56,717 nucleotides of DNA. Source: Acidobacteriaceae bacterium (GTDB taxonomy: Bacteria > Acidobacteriota > Terriglobia > Terriglobales > Acidobacteriaceae). The stretch is from NCBI GenBank assembly GCA_027307045.1, contig DAHUXR010000015.1, forward strand, positions 1-56,717, in the 5' to 3' direction. The notes under the pieces are model-generated. The model was not told where the DNA came from and did not search any database. It saw only the letters and a list, made by a program, of their open reading frames with translations. Positions 43,270-52,150 of this stretch are shown here, piece after piece (positions within the stretch are counted from its first letter, which is position 1; every line of letters starts with the position of its first letter). A program made the position numbers and the translations under genes.

Positions 43270-43900
43270 CGTCCTGGTCCTTTCCGTCTATTCTGAGATC
43301 AGGCGGGATTTTTGGACGAACGTCTCCCCGCGCATCCGCAAGGTGATTTGCGGCGCGAAAAGCCGGCCCTGTATCCACTTGCTACATGGCGGCTGCAAAT
43401 GTTGATGGGGAGAAAGAGCGCGGTCTATCAATGGCGGCGGCAAGAGCGGTTGCCTGCTCTCTCCTCGCACACGATTCCTGTACTCCTGAGTGCCCTATAC
43501 AACCAGCCCGCGTAGCCTGATTGCCCGGAACGGGAACTTTGAGTCCAATAGGCCCGCCCTATGGATTAACCCAAGGCGCGCCGTGTTACTAAAGTAATCC
43601 GCCGAACATACCCAGAATGAGGCCGCAGGATTAGAGAAGAGTTGGAGGAAAATTAGAACTTCTCAGAATCAGTGATTTTTTTGATCTTAGCCATAGTTTT
43701 GAACTATGAATGCGGATTTTGAGTTTTAAATGACAGCCATAGGGAGAAGAGATGGCCCGTCTATTATCCCAGCGATGCCAGCCATAGCTTTCAATTATGG
43801 CTGAATCCACAATTTGGGTTTTGATTGCACACCATGAAACGTTGTTCAGCCTTCAGAATCTTGCTGAAGTTCGATAAATGGCGGCGCAAACATAAAGTCC
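43270..43900. repeat. Intergenic region with repeated CATAG hairpins
   Basis: 631 bases, AT-richer than the surroundings from 43600 on. CATAGTT-TTG-AACTATG (43692-43708) is a perfect 7-bp hairpin; AGCCATA...TATGGCT (43780-43802) is a second one. Each is followed by a similar run (AATGCGGATTTTGAGTTTTAAATG, and AATCCACAATTTGGGTTTTGATTG), and a third AGCCATAG stands at 43735-43742. So a ~55-base unit is repeated with divergence. Possible regulatory RNA or REP-like element; no gene recognised. Confidence 0.5.
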
Positions 43901-44887
43901 TTATTGAAGCTCGATATCGCCCGATCCAGTATGAATGTCCAGGAGCACGCCGCCATTTCCCACTTTACCTTGGATATGGTTCTTGGCCAGGGTGCCCTGA
44001 GTTGTTACCTGATGGCTATTGAGCCGCAGCGTTCCTGAAGAAGTTCGGGCATCAAGATTGAAAGATGCCTGCGAAGGGACTTTCAGGGTAATGTTGCCGG
44101 AGCCGGCGCCCAGCCGCCAGTCAGAAGTGGGCTCGCCTTCCGCCTGTATATTGCCGCTGCCGGCATCAGCGCGGAGGCCGCCCTTTACGCCGTGTAGTTT
44201 GATGTTGCCCGAACCTGTCTGTGCCTTCACGCTGCCGCCTGAGCTTTGCCGCACCTCAACGTCGCCGCTGCCGGTGTTGACGAATACATCGCCGGCAATA
44301 TCGTCCGCGTGAATATTGCCGCTGCCGGTGTCCGCATACAAAATGCCCTTGACTGAATTGATCTTCAAATCTCCGGAACCTGAGCTGACCCGCGTTTCGG
44401 CGGAGATGCGATCAACTGTTACATTGCCGGAACCGGTTTTCGCTGTCATCGGCAATTGCAGGCCGCTGATGGTCTGATCGCCGGAGCCAGTGTGCGAAGT
44501 AAGGCGCGTTTGCGCGGGAACGGTAACGTCGTAATCAATGGAAATATTTCTACTCAGGTCACGGTCCTCAAAGCGACCAATGTGGATGATATTCCCCGTT
44601 TGCACGATCGGCGGATTCTGCTCGATTTTATGAATTCGCTCGTCAATGTTGCCGCTGCCAAACAGCCATGAAGTGCCATTATTGCCATGGATTTTGGCCG
44701 TCACTGAAACTGTTCCCGCTCCTCCCTGGTGGACGTTGATATTGCCTGAGCCGGAAATTACTTCCAATTCCACCGTCCCGCTGACCTGCAGGGTACGTTC
44801 AAAATGCCCGGTTGTGGCGGCGTTCAGTGGAAGCACAGCCAGTACGGAAACGCAAATCACCAGCGCCAGAAATTTCACTGATTGCAT
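43901..44887 (-). CDS. DUF4097-type secreted beta-strand repeat protein
   Basis: 328 aa with a signal peptide (VKFLALVICVSVLAVLPLNAA). The rest is a regular series of short beta strands with the repeating unit G-S-G-[ND]-[IV]-x-[VL] (TGSGNINVH, SSGSGDLKIN, DTGSGNIHADD, NTGSGDVEVR, QTGSGNIKLH, DAGSGNIQAEG and others), about twelve copies. This is the DUF4097/GIN-domain beta-solenoid, found in periplasmic or surface proteins of unclear function. The gene lies downstream of the membrane-fusion protein, 27 bases away on the same strand, so it is probably co-transcribed. Confidence 0.8.
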   Translation of the reverse strand: MQSVKFLALVICVSVLAVLPLNAATTGHFERTLQVSGTVELEVISGSGNINVHQGGAGTVSVTAKIHGNNGTSWLFGSGNIDERIHKIEQNPPIVQTGNIIHIGRFEDRDLSRNISIDYDVTVPAQTRLTSHTGSGDQTISGLQLPMTAKTGSGNVTVDRISAETRVSSGSGDLKINSVKGILYADTGSGNIHADDIAGDVFVNTGSGDVEVRQSSGGSVKAQTGSGNIKLHGVKGGLRADAGSGNIQAEGEPTSDWRLGAGSGNITLKVPSQASFNLDARTSSGTLRLNSHQVTTQGTLAKNHIQGKVGNGGVLLDIHTGSGDIELQ

Positions 44888-44914
44888 GTTTTGCCTCCAA
44901 ATTTCAAAATCAGG

Positions 44915-46117
44915 TTATTGCAGGATGACCTGCTGGCCCTCATTCAGGCCGGAAAGCAATTCGGTCTTGGACCCGTTGGAAATCCCCACAGTCACAGGCA
45001 GTTTCTTGCGTCCATCCTTCGCGCCTGGTTCGGGAATCTCGACGGAGGCCTTGCGATCTTTGTCGTAAATCAGCGCGCCTTCGGGAACCATAAGAATTCC
45101 CTTATGTTCTTCCAGCAGGATTTCGGCATTGGCCGTCATCTGCGACTTGAGCTCGCCTTTGGAGTTATCAATGGAAACACGCACTTCAAACGTGGTGACG
45201 TTGTCTTTTTCCACGCCCATGGGGGATATCTTGGTTACTTTGCCGTAAAATGTGCGGTCTTTGTAGGACTCAACCTTGATACGTGCGGCCTGGCCGATAT
45301 AGACCTTGCCTATATCTGACTCATCCACTTTGCCTTTAACGTAAACCTCGCGCGTGTCGCCCAGCGTCATGACCAGCGTGGCGGAAGATCCTAAAACCAG
45401 GATTGAACTCACGGCCGTACCGACCTCTACGTCACGCGAAAGCACCACGCCGTCAATCGGTGACACGATGGTGGAATTTTGGTACTCCCTTTCTACCTGA
45501 GCAAGCAGGGCCCGTGACTGTGCCACCTGAGCTTCAGCCTGTTTTACCTTTGATGTGGCCGTAACCACGTTCGCTTTGCCCAATTGCTGCTTGTTGATCG
45601 CCAATTCATAGTTTTTCTGCGCGTCGTCCAGCGTCGACTGAGACACTACGCCATCCTTGGCCATGCCCTGTGCGCGCTCATAAGCGCGCTTCAGCATGGG
45701 AATGTCCGGCCCTTCCGCATCCACCTTGGCGCGTTCAAGATCGGCTTCTGCCGCACGGGCAGCGGCTTCAGACGCCTGCAATGACGCCTTCTGCTGGTTT
45801 ACCTGCGCCAGGATCTCTTCTTTGTCCAACTCGGCCAATACCTGGTCGCGTTTGACCCTTTCTCCGTAATCGACGAGCAGTTTTTGAACGATCCCGCTGG
45901 CTTTGGACTTTACCTCGACCTTGGTAATGGGCTCAATTTTCCCCGTGGCGACGACACTCTTAGCGAGGTCACCGCGTTCAACCTTGGCCAGTTTGGAAGA
46001 GTCAATTTTTGTGCTGCCATGCGTTGCTGCTACCAGTACCACCACAATGATGACGAGAAGCGCGAATGCGCTCAATATATAAATGGCCTGTTTGCTCTTT
46101 TTTTTGCCGTTTGCCAT
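44915..46117 (-). CDS. Efflux periplasmic adaptor (HlyD/MacA/RND membrane fusion protein)
   Basis: 400 aa from the ATG at 46117. One N-terminal membrane helix (AIYILSAFALLVIIVVVLVAA), a lipoyl/barrel-sandwich domain (VVATGKIEPITKVEVKSKASGIVQKLLVDYGERVKRDQVLAELDKE), a long alpha-hairpin coiled coil (Q-Q-K-A-S-L-Q... to A-L-L-A-Q-V-E-R-E), then beta-barrel and membrane-proximal domains. It links an inner-membrane pump to an outer-membrane channel. No MacB/RND pump gene is in this window; the next gene is DUF4097. MacA-like use with an ABC transporter elsewhere is possible. Confidence 0.85.
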   Translation of the reverse strand: MANGKKKSKQAIYILSAFALLVIIVVVLVAATHGSTKIDSSKLAKVERGDLAKSVVATGKIEPITKVEVKSKASGIVQKLLVDYGERVKRDQVLAELDKEEILAQVNQQKASLQASEAAARAAEADLERAKVDAEGPDIPMLKRAYERAQGMAKDGVVSQSTLDDAQKNYELAINKQQLGKANVVTATSKVKQAEAQVAQSRALLAQVEREYQNSTIVSPIDGVVLSRDVEVGTAVSSILVLGSSATLVMTLGDTREVYVKGKVDESDIGKVYIGQAARIKVESYKDRTFYGKVTKISPMGVEKDNVTTFEVRVSIDNSKGELKSQMTANAEILLEEHKGILMVPEGALIYDKDRKASVEIPEPGAKDGRKKLPVTVGISNGSKTELLSGLNEGQQVILQ

Positions 46118-46517
46118 AAGAGAGCCCTCTTTTAAAAGCATGCCACTGTTCAATACGTTGTGTGAAAGAAAGAAGTTCCAAAAAAGAAACGCTTAATTCG
46201 TTATAGTCAATAGCTTTAGACCCCAAATCGGGGTAAACGATAGCGACGCTCCTGCTCCCTGATCTCTTGCTGCCTAGGTCCAAGGCACATTTCCTCGAAC
46301 GGTCAGTTCCGCTGATCGATCACTGAGTTTCGTCCACTTTTCTGTGGCGACTACGGCTTTTGGAGCGCTCTTAGCTCCCCGCTCTACCAGAACGCCGATC
46401 TCAAAAATCCTTGCTCACCGATTTTTGGGGTTCACTCCAAAGCGGCCAAACGCGGCTCGCGCCCTTGTACTTTTGCTCTTTCTGCCTGAAGGCCTCGCCA
46501 GTATATGATTGAAGGCC
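46118..46517. other. Divergent promoter region
   Basis: 400 bases between the leftward adaptor and the rightward CorC-like gene, no ORF supported. TATGAT at 46504-46509 lies close to the ATG at 46518 and could be a -10 box for near-leaderless transcription; the -35 is weak. Nothing else recognised. Confidence 0.35.
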
Positions 46518-47879
46518 ATGGTCACCCTGGTCCTCCTGAGGATCATCCTGGTGGTTCTTCTCGTGGCAGCGAACGCCTTTTTCGTTGCCGCTGAATTCGC
46601 CATGGTCAGCGTGCGTGATACACGCATCCAGCAGCTGATCGACCAGCGCCGCATCGGCGCGCGTACTGTCCGCAAGATCCAGCAGCATCTCGATGAATTC
46701 CTTCCCGCCGTTCAGTTTGGCGTTACCCTTGCCAGCCTTGGCCTGGGCTGGATTGGCGAAGGCACTCTCGCCGCGATCATCGCTCCATGGCTCGGCAACA
46801 TTCCTTATGCCCGCATTTACACCCACGGACTTTCCGCTACCCTGGCCTTTCTTGTCATTACCTATCTGCTCGTCATTCTGGGTGAACTTGTTCCTAAATC
46901 GCTGGCTCTTGAGCGCGCGGAGCGCGTCGCTCTCGCCGTCGCCGGCCCTATGGACGTCTTCATGACCATCTCTCATCCTTTCCTGATGCTCATGAACCGT
47001 TCGGCCAATCTCGTCCTTCGCGGCTTTGGATCGCGGCTCCGACGTGATGGCGGCGCTCACTCTCCCGACGAACTAAAGCTCATCGTCACCGCCAGCCGAC
47101 GTCTCGGCCTGCTGCCCGATGCCGAAGAAGAAATGATCCACAACGCGCTTGAGCTCGGTAACGTGACCGTGCGTGAAATCATGGTGCCTCGGCACAAAAT
47201 CTTTTCTCTTCCCGCTGACATGCCGCTCGATGAAGCCATGGCCAAGGTCGTGGACGAGCAACACTCGCGTGTTCCGGTTTACGATTCAGAAAAAGGCCGT
47301 GAAAACATCGTCGGCTTGCTCTATTCCAAAGATCTCTCGCGCCTCATGCAGATGCGCCTTTCCGCCCGCGACGTTCTTGCTCAGCGCTCCGGCGACCTCA
47401 AAGTCCGCCACATCATGCGTGAGGTCCTCTTCGTTCCGGAAAGCAAAACGCTCGACGATCTCCTGGTTGAATTTCAAAAACGCAAGCGCCATCTCGCCGT
47501 CGTGGTCGATGAATTTGGCTCCATCAGTGGCCTTGTCACCGTGGAAGACGTGCTGGAGCAAATCGTCGGTGAGCTTGAAGACGAATTCGATGTCGCTCAG
47601 CGCCCTGAGATCGCTCTCGCTTCAGGCGCTGTGGTGCTCGACGGCGGCTTCAACCTGCGCGACCTTGAAACCCAGTATGACATCGCTCTGCCGCGCGAAG
47701 AAGGCTTTGAGACTCTGGCCGGCTTCGTCATGTCGCAACTCGGCAAAATCCCCAAAGGCGGTGAACGCTTTGAATTCGACAACCGCCGCTACACCGTCCT
47801 CCAGATGGAAGGCCATCGCATCGCCCGCGTAAAAATTGAAAGCCTCAACCCGCCCGCGCCGCTGGAACAGGCGATCTAG
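46518..47879 (+). CDS. CNNM/CorC-HlyC family protein (DUF21-CBS-CBS-CorC_HlyC)
   Basis: 453 aa from the ATG at 46518 (TTG at 46509 is an alternative). DUF21 transmembrane domain (residues ~1-190, with AANAFFVAAEFAMVSVRDTRIQQL and TYLLVILGELVPKSLALERAERVA), two CBS domains (MVPRHKIFSLPADMPLDEAMAKV, and VLFVPESKTLDDLLVEFQKRKRHLAVVVDEFGSISGLVTVEDVLEQIVGEL), and a C-terminal CorC_HlyC domain. Such proteins are thought to export or regulate Mg2+/Co2+ at the inner membrane; 'hemolysin' is a historical name. No ribosome site is evident. Confidence 0.88.
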   Translation: MVTLVLLRIILVVLLVAANAFFVAAEFAMVSVRDTRIQQLIDQRRIGARTVRKIQQHLDEFLPAVQFGVTLASLGLGWIGEGTLAAIIAPWLGNIPYARIYTHGLSATLAFLVITYLLVILGELVPKSLALERAERVALAVAGPMDVFMTISHPFLMLMNRSANLVLRGFGSRLRRDGGAHSPDELKLIVTASRRLGLLPDAEEEMIHNALELGNVTVREIMVPRHKIFSLPADMPLDEAMAKVVDEQHSRVPVYDSEKGRENIVGLLYSKDLSRLMQMRLSARDVLAQRSGDLKVRHIMREVLFVPESKTLDDLLVEFQKRKRHLAVVVDEFGSISGLVTVEDVLEQIVGELEDEFDVAQRPEIALASGAVVLDGGFNLRDLETQYDIALPREEGFETLAGFVMSQLGKIPKGGERFEFDNRRYTVLQMEGHRIARVKIESLNPPAPLEQAI

Positions 47880-48337
47880 TTCTGAAATCCCGAAGCGAAG
47901 CGAGGGACCCCTATGTCCTTTAATGCGGCGTCCTCGGTCAGACATTTGTCGCACTCGTTCGCGGCCCAATCCTGCTCTTCCGGTTCCTCCTTGTTCCTTC
48001 GTGTCCTTCGCGGTTAAGGTTTGGTTTTTCCGAATCCCGAGCCTTTTGGCGACGGACCCCTATCGTCACCATGCAGCCCCGTTCTTCAAACGGAGTCGGT
48101 TTTCTCGCAACAGCTTTTCCGATTCGCGCCTATTCGCGTTGATTCGCGGCCAATCGGTTTTTCCGATCATGCGCGATGTCGGCGATCACGGCGATCCTCC
48201 TTCCGAATTCGTATGTGGCCTGTGTCGTGAAACTGGGTTTCCTAATGACCCGATGTTCCGATGCCCGATGTTCCGATGCCCGTTCTCCTCCGTTTCCTCC
48301 TTTCCTCCGTGTTTCAAAGGTTTTGGTTTTTAGCTCA
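47880..48337. repeat. Intergenic repeat cluster (TTCGTG/GGTTAA, ATTCGCG and CCGATG families)
   Basis: 458 bases with no gene. Three repeat types: TTCGTGTCCTTCGCGGTTAA at 48000 (copy 2 of the 31442 motif); GATTCGCG..CTATTCGCG..GATTCGCGG near 48118-48150, related to 52482-52515; and CCGATGTTCCGATGCCCGATGTTCCG from 48250 to 48282. All three recur elsewhere in the window. Non-coding by composition. Confidence 0.55.
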
Positions 48338-49159
48338 TCATCCGATCTGCTTCATCGCGCTGCTCAACTCAATCACCTCCAGCGGGCACTCTGCCCAGTT
48401 ATGCTTCCAGCACACGATCAGGCCGCATTTTTCCAGCCGGTGCTTATGCAGTAGAAAATTTCTGCTCTCGTGTTCAAACTCGATCTTTTCCAACTGCCAC
48501 AAGCCCGGCTCCATCTCCCGCAGCGCCTCGCAATCCGGATACTCCTGCTGTATCCTCAGCACCACAAAGCCAAGCTTCCGCGCCACCGCCCCAAACAGAA
48601 ACACCACGCCCTGCTCGTTCGTCGGCGCCAGCATCAGGTGGGCATCCACCGTTGGAGGCCCATAGACCGGTTCGCCCTTCTTCAGTCCTGGCCGTAAAAT
48701 CGGCGTTGCAGGTCTCATCAAATACCCGGCCCCGCCCGGCTTGCCTTCAAGGTGTCTCTCCACTACTTCCAGTACATCTTTCGCGCTATCTTCCAAACCA
48801 TTCTCGCGGGCAAACTTCGCCATGCCCGCCGGCAGCCGCGTCCAGCCCCCGCCAAAGTGCCGTGTCAGTGGTTTCACGCTGTACCGCCCGTGGAGCGAGT
48901 ACTCGGCCAGTGTCGGCACCCTGCCCAGCAACCGCGTCACCTGGCTCCAGTCTGCAAAAATCTGCGCCGGGCTCAGTTCGTATCCTGAGCCGCCTCGCTC
49001 CAGCCCACATGCCTGCAATGCCTCCGCATACACGCCAAAGTTCCTTCGTATGTCGTAGGCGCCCACGCCGGTCTTTAAGTTCAATTCCTTTAGCGTCGGG
49101 ACGTGCCCCAGTTCTTCTTTTGTCTGCCTGATTGCTCCAATCACCTCGTCACGGCTCAT
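48338..49159 (-). CDS. Homing-endonuclease-associated repeat / predicted PD-(D/E)XK-like nuclease
   Basis: 273 aa, AAGGAG before the ATG. The N-terminal half has two or three repeats of the homing-endonuclease-associated type (R-x-T-K-E-E-L-G-H-V-P-T-L-K-E-L, then W-S-Q-V-T-R-L-L-G-R-V-P-T-L-A-E-Y-S-L-H-G-R-Y-S-V-K-P-L-x-R-H-F-G-G-G-W), which are DNA-binding helical motifs. The C-terminal part has K-I-E-F-E-H-E-S-R-N-F-L-L-H-K-H and C-G-L-I-V-C-W-K-H-N-W-x-x-C-P, as in a compact nuclease fold of the PD-(D/E)XK type as I remember it. Function is not established; restriction or DNA repair is possible. Confidence 0.55.
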   Translation of the reverse strand: MSRDEVIGAIRQTKEELGHVPTLKELNLKTGVGAYDIRRNFGVYAEALQACGLERGGSGYELSPAQIFADWSQVTRLLGRVPTLAEYSLHGRYSVKPLTRHFGGGWTRLPAGMAKFARENGLEDSAKDVLEVVERHLEGKPGGAGYLMRPATPILRPGLKKGEPVYGPPTVDAHLMLAPTNEQGVVFLFGAVARKLGFVVLRIQQEYPDCEALREMEPGLWQLEKIEFEHESRNFLLHKHRLEKCGLIVCWKHNWAECPLEVIELSSAMKQIG

Positions 49160-50012
49160 TTGCTTCTCCTTATTTTATGTGGGACAGCTAGGCTTCCTTG
49201 TTAACAAGGCAAAGCCACGTAGCAGCATCGGTTTGGCTGAATGCTGACGGCTGAGTGCTGAATGCTGTTTATCTGGAAGGGTTTGAACACACTTATCCCC
49301 GTAGATTAAGGGGCTGTTTTCAAACCACATGAGGCCGCGGTAACTGTGGACCCAACGATGGCCCGCAGACTGCAGGGTTGCTGGCCTTTCCGGGCGTTTC
49401 AAGGATTTTTCCCGCCGATGCCGCTCTCGGTCTTTCGCTGCGTATTATCGGCGAAAAAAATACGGCAGTCAATAAGATTTTCGGCCAGTACTGGCTTGGA
49501 AATTAGTACAACTTGACAAATACCGACCCAGAAACCATTCACCATTTCGCGCGGCCAGCTCGGGCCGTCCCGGCTATGTTTTGACCGGAAGGCTTGTGGA
49601 GCACAGCCGCCCTCGGCTGTGTCTAAAATTGTGTGGCACGCCGCCCTCGGCTGTGTTGGTGGAAGAGCGGCCATTTATGGCCGTGAAAAGGATTGCCCGT
49701 TACCGCGCTTTAGCACTGGCGGCGGCTTGAACCCTTCCGAAATGCCAACTTGGGCCAAGCCACTAACACACTGTCTTCCTGACCGAGTCCGAGCGGCGGA
49801 ACGAGTGAGGGCGAGTGGAAGGACCCCGAGGATGCATCCTTTAACATGCTGCAGCAGGGAGTTCTTCCCAGACAGCCTCCTCTGCCCTCCACAAATTCTG
49901 AACACTCCACCTATAGCTGCAGGAATTTCGGATCGGGTTTTGAGCTTAGAAGAAATTGCGCTTCTCACAGAGTAGAATCAGGCGATCCTCCAAGTATCCA
50001 CAGGGGTGAATC
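49160..50012. other. Long intergenic region with REP-like hairpin
   Basis: 853 bases without a supported gene. CACAGCCG-CCCT-CGGCTGTG at 49602-49621 is a perfect 8-bp hairpin, and GCCGCCCTCGGCTGTGT is repeated at 49640-49656, so REP-like elements are present. GCTGAATGCTG is repeated at 49234-49264. I found no RNA gene. Confidence 0.45.
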
Positions 50013-50234
50013 GTGATCGAGCAAATCAAAGCTGCCATCCATCGTGCAGCTGGAAATAACCAGAAAATTGCAATGTTTCACTTTCAAGTGTTGAAAAACG
50101 CTGATGACTTATCTGGCATTGACCCAAAAGGTTTCTGCAAAGAAGTCTCGATTCCAGAAACCTATGCAACCGAGTTTACAAAAATGATTGCCTTGGCTCG
50201 GCTGATGAAGGAACAGGGGACAAAGATTATTTGA
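50013..50234 (+). CDS. Small hypothetical protein
   Basis: 73 aa, GTG start with GGGGTG upstream. The sequence has a helical look (EQIKAAIHRAAGNNQKIAMFHFQVLKNADDL, then EVSIPETYATEFTKMIALARLMKEQG). No family recognised. It is the last gene before the retron region and may be unrelated to it. Confidence 0.45.
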   Translation: MIEQIKAAIHRAAGNNQKIAMFHFQVLKNADDLSGIDPKGFCKEVSIPETYATEFTKMIALARLMKEQGTKII

Positions 50235-50550
50235 ACTGAGGCTCTACCGCCTTCTTTTGCCTCTCGGTGATGATGGCAATGACAGCATTATCGAACTCGA
50301 AGAAATCGTAAGCGCCGGAGGCGCGACCACAAGTTAGCCCACACTGAAGGCAAGCGCACGCGAAGCCGGAAGTGTGGGTAAGGGGCAAAATTAGATTGAG
50401 CGCCGTAGGTGCGCCACAACATGCCGAAAGCATCATTGCCTTCGTCGGGAAAAGACAAGTGTCAGACCATGACTTGAGCGTTTGGGCAGCAGCACCTTCC
50501 TCACGCCTAGGCTGGCGCGCAGCGCAGCGAAGCGCCATTAAAAAAACTGC

Positions 50551-50556
50551 TATCAT
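50551..50556 (+). promoter_or_regulatory. Possible -10 box of the retron RNA
   Basis: TATCAT at 50551-50556 would place transcription start near 50563, exactly at the foot of the predicted a1 stem at 50564. No good -35 box is visible, so this is tentative. The 300 bases before it (50235-50550) hold no supported gene. Confidence 0.35.
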
Positions 50557-50563
50557 CTCCCCC

Positions 50564-50733
50564 AGCGGCGGAGTGCTCCAAGTATGGCTTGCATTGAATC
50601 TTCGGGTTCCGTGTCGGCCTCTCCGGGGTTACCCCGGGGAATCGTGAATACCTCTGATTTCGTCGCGTGAGCGGCCCTGGTTAAAGCCAGCAATGCTCAC
50701 GCCAGGTTAGACCGGTTGGAGCATTCTGCCGTT
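50564..50733 (+). ncRNA. Predicted retron msr-msd non-coding RNA
   Basis: The a1 segment CGGCGGAGTGCTCCAA (50566-50581) pairs with a2 TTGGAGCATTCTGCCG (50716-50731) over 16 contiguous bases, two of them G-U; two more pairs extend it at the outside (50564-50565 with 50732-50733, one G-U). The 134 bases enclosed have three stem-loops: GAATC-TTCG-GGTTC (50596-50609, UUCG tetraloop), CTCCGGGG-TTA-CCCCGGGG (50621-50639), and GCGTGAGC...GCTCACGC (50665-50702, inner CTGG/CCAG). A guanine directly after a1 (50582) could be the branching base. The a2 end lies eight bases before the reverse transcriptase start. This is the classic retron layout; the exact msr/msd border is not determined. Confidence 0.75.
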
Positions 50734-50740
50734 CATTGTC

Positions 50741-52081
50741 ATGCCCGCCCCATTGCTCGTAAGAACTCTTGCCAGGTCATTCCTCTCCGGCCCGCCGACC
50801 GTCGAAGGAATGGTCTCTCGCGCTAGTCTTGCCTTGGGAAAGCCATGGCGTTGGCTGCGCCCTCTGGCCAAGCGGTATTTGAAGATCTTTACCGGTCATC
50901 CTCGTCCTCGCCATCGTGATGTTGTCCAATTCCTTCTTCACGACTCACAGCTACAACGCATCTTGTCTCGGCATCAGCGCGGACTTTCCATCACGCACTT
51001 CATCACCGGACCACAGCCGATGCAGCCGGTTGCTGCCGCGCGGAACTGGCCAGTCCCGCAAATCGAATCCGTGGGCGCGCTTGCTGACTGGCTTCAGATC
51101 ACGCCCACCGAACTCCAATGGTTCGCCGACATCAAAGGTCTCGGAGGCAAAAAGAGTTCTTCAAAGCTTCGGCACTATCATTACCGCGTGCTGGCCAAAC
51201 AATCCGGCAACATCCGCCTGATCGAAGCACCCAAACCCCACCTCAAGGAAATTCAGCGCCGGATACTGAATGAGATTTGCGAAAAGATTCCCGCCCATCC
51301 CTCCGTCCACGGTTTCATAAAAACACGGTCAATCAGGACGTTCGCCGCTCCGCACGCCAACAAGCGCGTCGTTCTGCGCATGGACCTCCGCGATTTTTTC
51401 CCTTCCTTTCTGCGCGCCAGAATTCAAGCCATGTTCCGCACCATGGGCTACCCGGAGTCCGTTGCTGACCTGCTTGGTGGCCTGTGTACCACAATTACTC
51501 CGCGCGATATCTGGACGCGCGGAGCATTCGGCGAAGACCCGCTTCATCTCTGGGAGTCACGCTGGCAAACGCAGGCTATCTATTTTCAGCCCCACCTGCC
51601 CCAGGGTGCGCCGACTTCACCGGCCCTCGCTAATCTCTGTGCTTACCGGCTCGATTGCCGCTTGGCTGGTCTCGCGGAAGCGGCCGGTGCCACATACACG
51701 CGCTACGCAGACGATCTTGCGTTTTCTGGCGATGAAGATTTCGAAAAATGCGTGGGTCGATTTTCCGCTCACGTTGCCGCCATCGCCGATGAAGAAGGAT
51801 TCAAAGTCCATCATCGCAAAACGCGCATCATGCGCCACGGGGTGTGCCAGCATCTGGCGGGAATCGTGGTCAATCAGCATCTGAATGTGCGGCGTACCGC
51901 CTTTGATCGTCTCAAGGCTGTTCTGACAAATTGCGTTCGCCTTGGTCCCGCTGCACAGAACCGTGACGCTATCCCTGACTTTCGCTTGCATCTGGCAGGA
52001 AGAGTCGGCTTTGTTGAGATGATCAATCCCGCTAAAGGCTCGCGCCTGCGCGCCATTTTCGACCATATTCAATGGACGTGA
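50741..52081 (+). CDS. Retron-type reverse transcriptase
   Basis: 446 aa. N-terminal helical region of ~140 residues, then RT domains: KLRHYHYRVLAKQSGNIRLIEAPKPHLKEIQRRIL (~148-182), motif A VVLRMDLRDFFPSF (~208-222), LPQGAPTSPALANL (~286-299), catalytic TRYADDLAFSGD (~319-331), and LAGIVVNQHLNV (~372), the position of the retron VTG motif. Y-A-D-D plus LPQGAPTSP and lack of maturase or HNH domains fit a retron RT, not a group II intron. The N-terminal part and the KSSSKLRHY start recall myxobacterial (Mx162-type) retron enzymes from memory. The ncRNA sits directly upstream. It should make a branched msDNA. Retrons often act in anti-phage defence, with an effector nearby. Confidence 0.85.
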   Translation: MPAPLLVRTLARSFLSGPPTVEGMVSRASLALGKPWRWLRPLAKRYLKIFTGHPRPRHRDVVQFLLHDSQLQRILSRHQRGLSITHFITGPQPMQPVAAARNWPVPQIESVGALADWLQITPTELQWFADIKGLGGKKSSSKLRHYHYRVLAKQSGNIRLIEAPKPHLKEIQRRILNEICEKIPAHPSVHGFIKTRSIRTFAAPHANKRVVLRMDLRDFFPSFLRARIQAMFRTMGYPESVADLLGGLCTTITPRDIWTRGAFGEDPLHLWESRWQTQAIYFQPHLPQGAPTSPALANLCAYRLDCRLAGLAEAAGATYTRYADDLAFSGDEDFEKCVGRFSAHVAAIADEEGFKVHHRKTRIMRHGVCQHLAGIVVNQHLNVRRTAFDRLKAVLTNCVRLGPAAQNRDAIPDFRLHLAGRVGFVEMINPAKGSRLRAIFDHIQWT

Positions 52082-52150
52082 ACATTTCTCTTGCAGGCCA
52101 TCTCTCCTTCGCCCGCTCTCCATGTTGTAAAATTCCTGAGAGGATCACAC

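Noticed and set aside
50621..50639. CTCCGGGG hairpin as a transcription terminator
   Set aside because: No T-tract follows and it lies inside the a1/a2-bounded RNA upstream of the RT.
50741..52081. Group II intron or diversity-generating retroelement RT
   Set aside because: No maturase X or HNH domain, and no template/variable repeat pair was seen; the a1/a2-flanked RNA upstream fits a retron.
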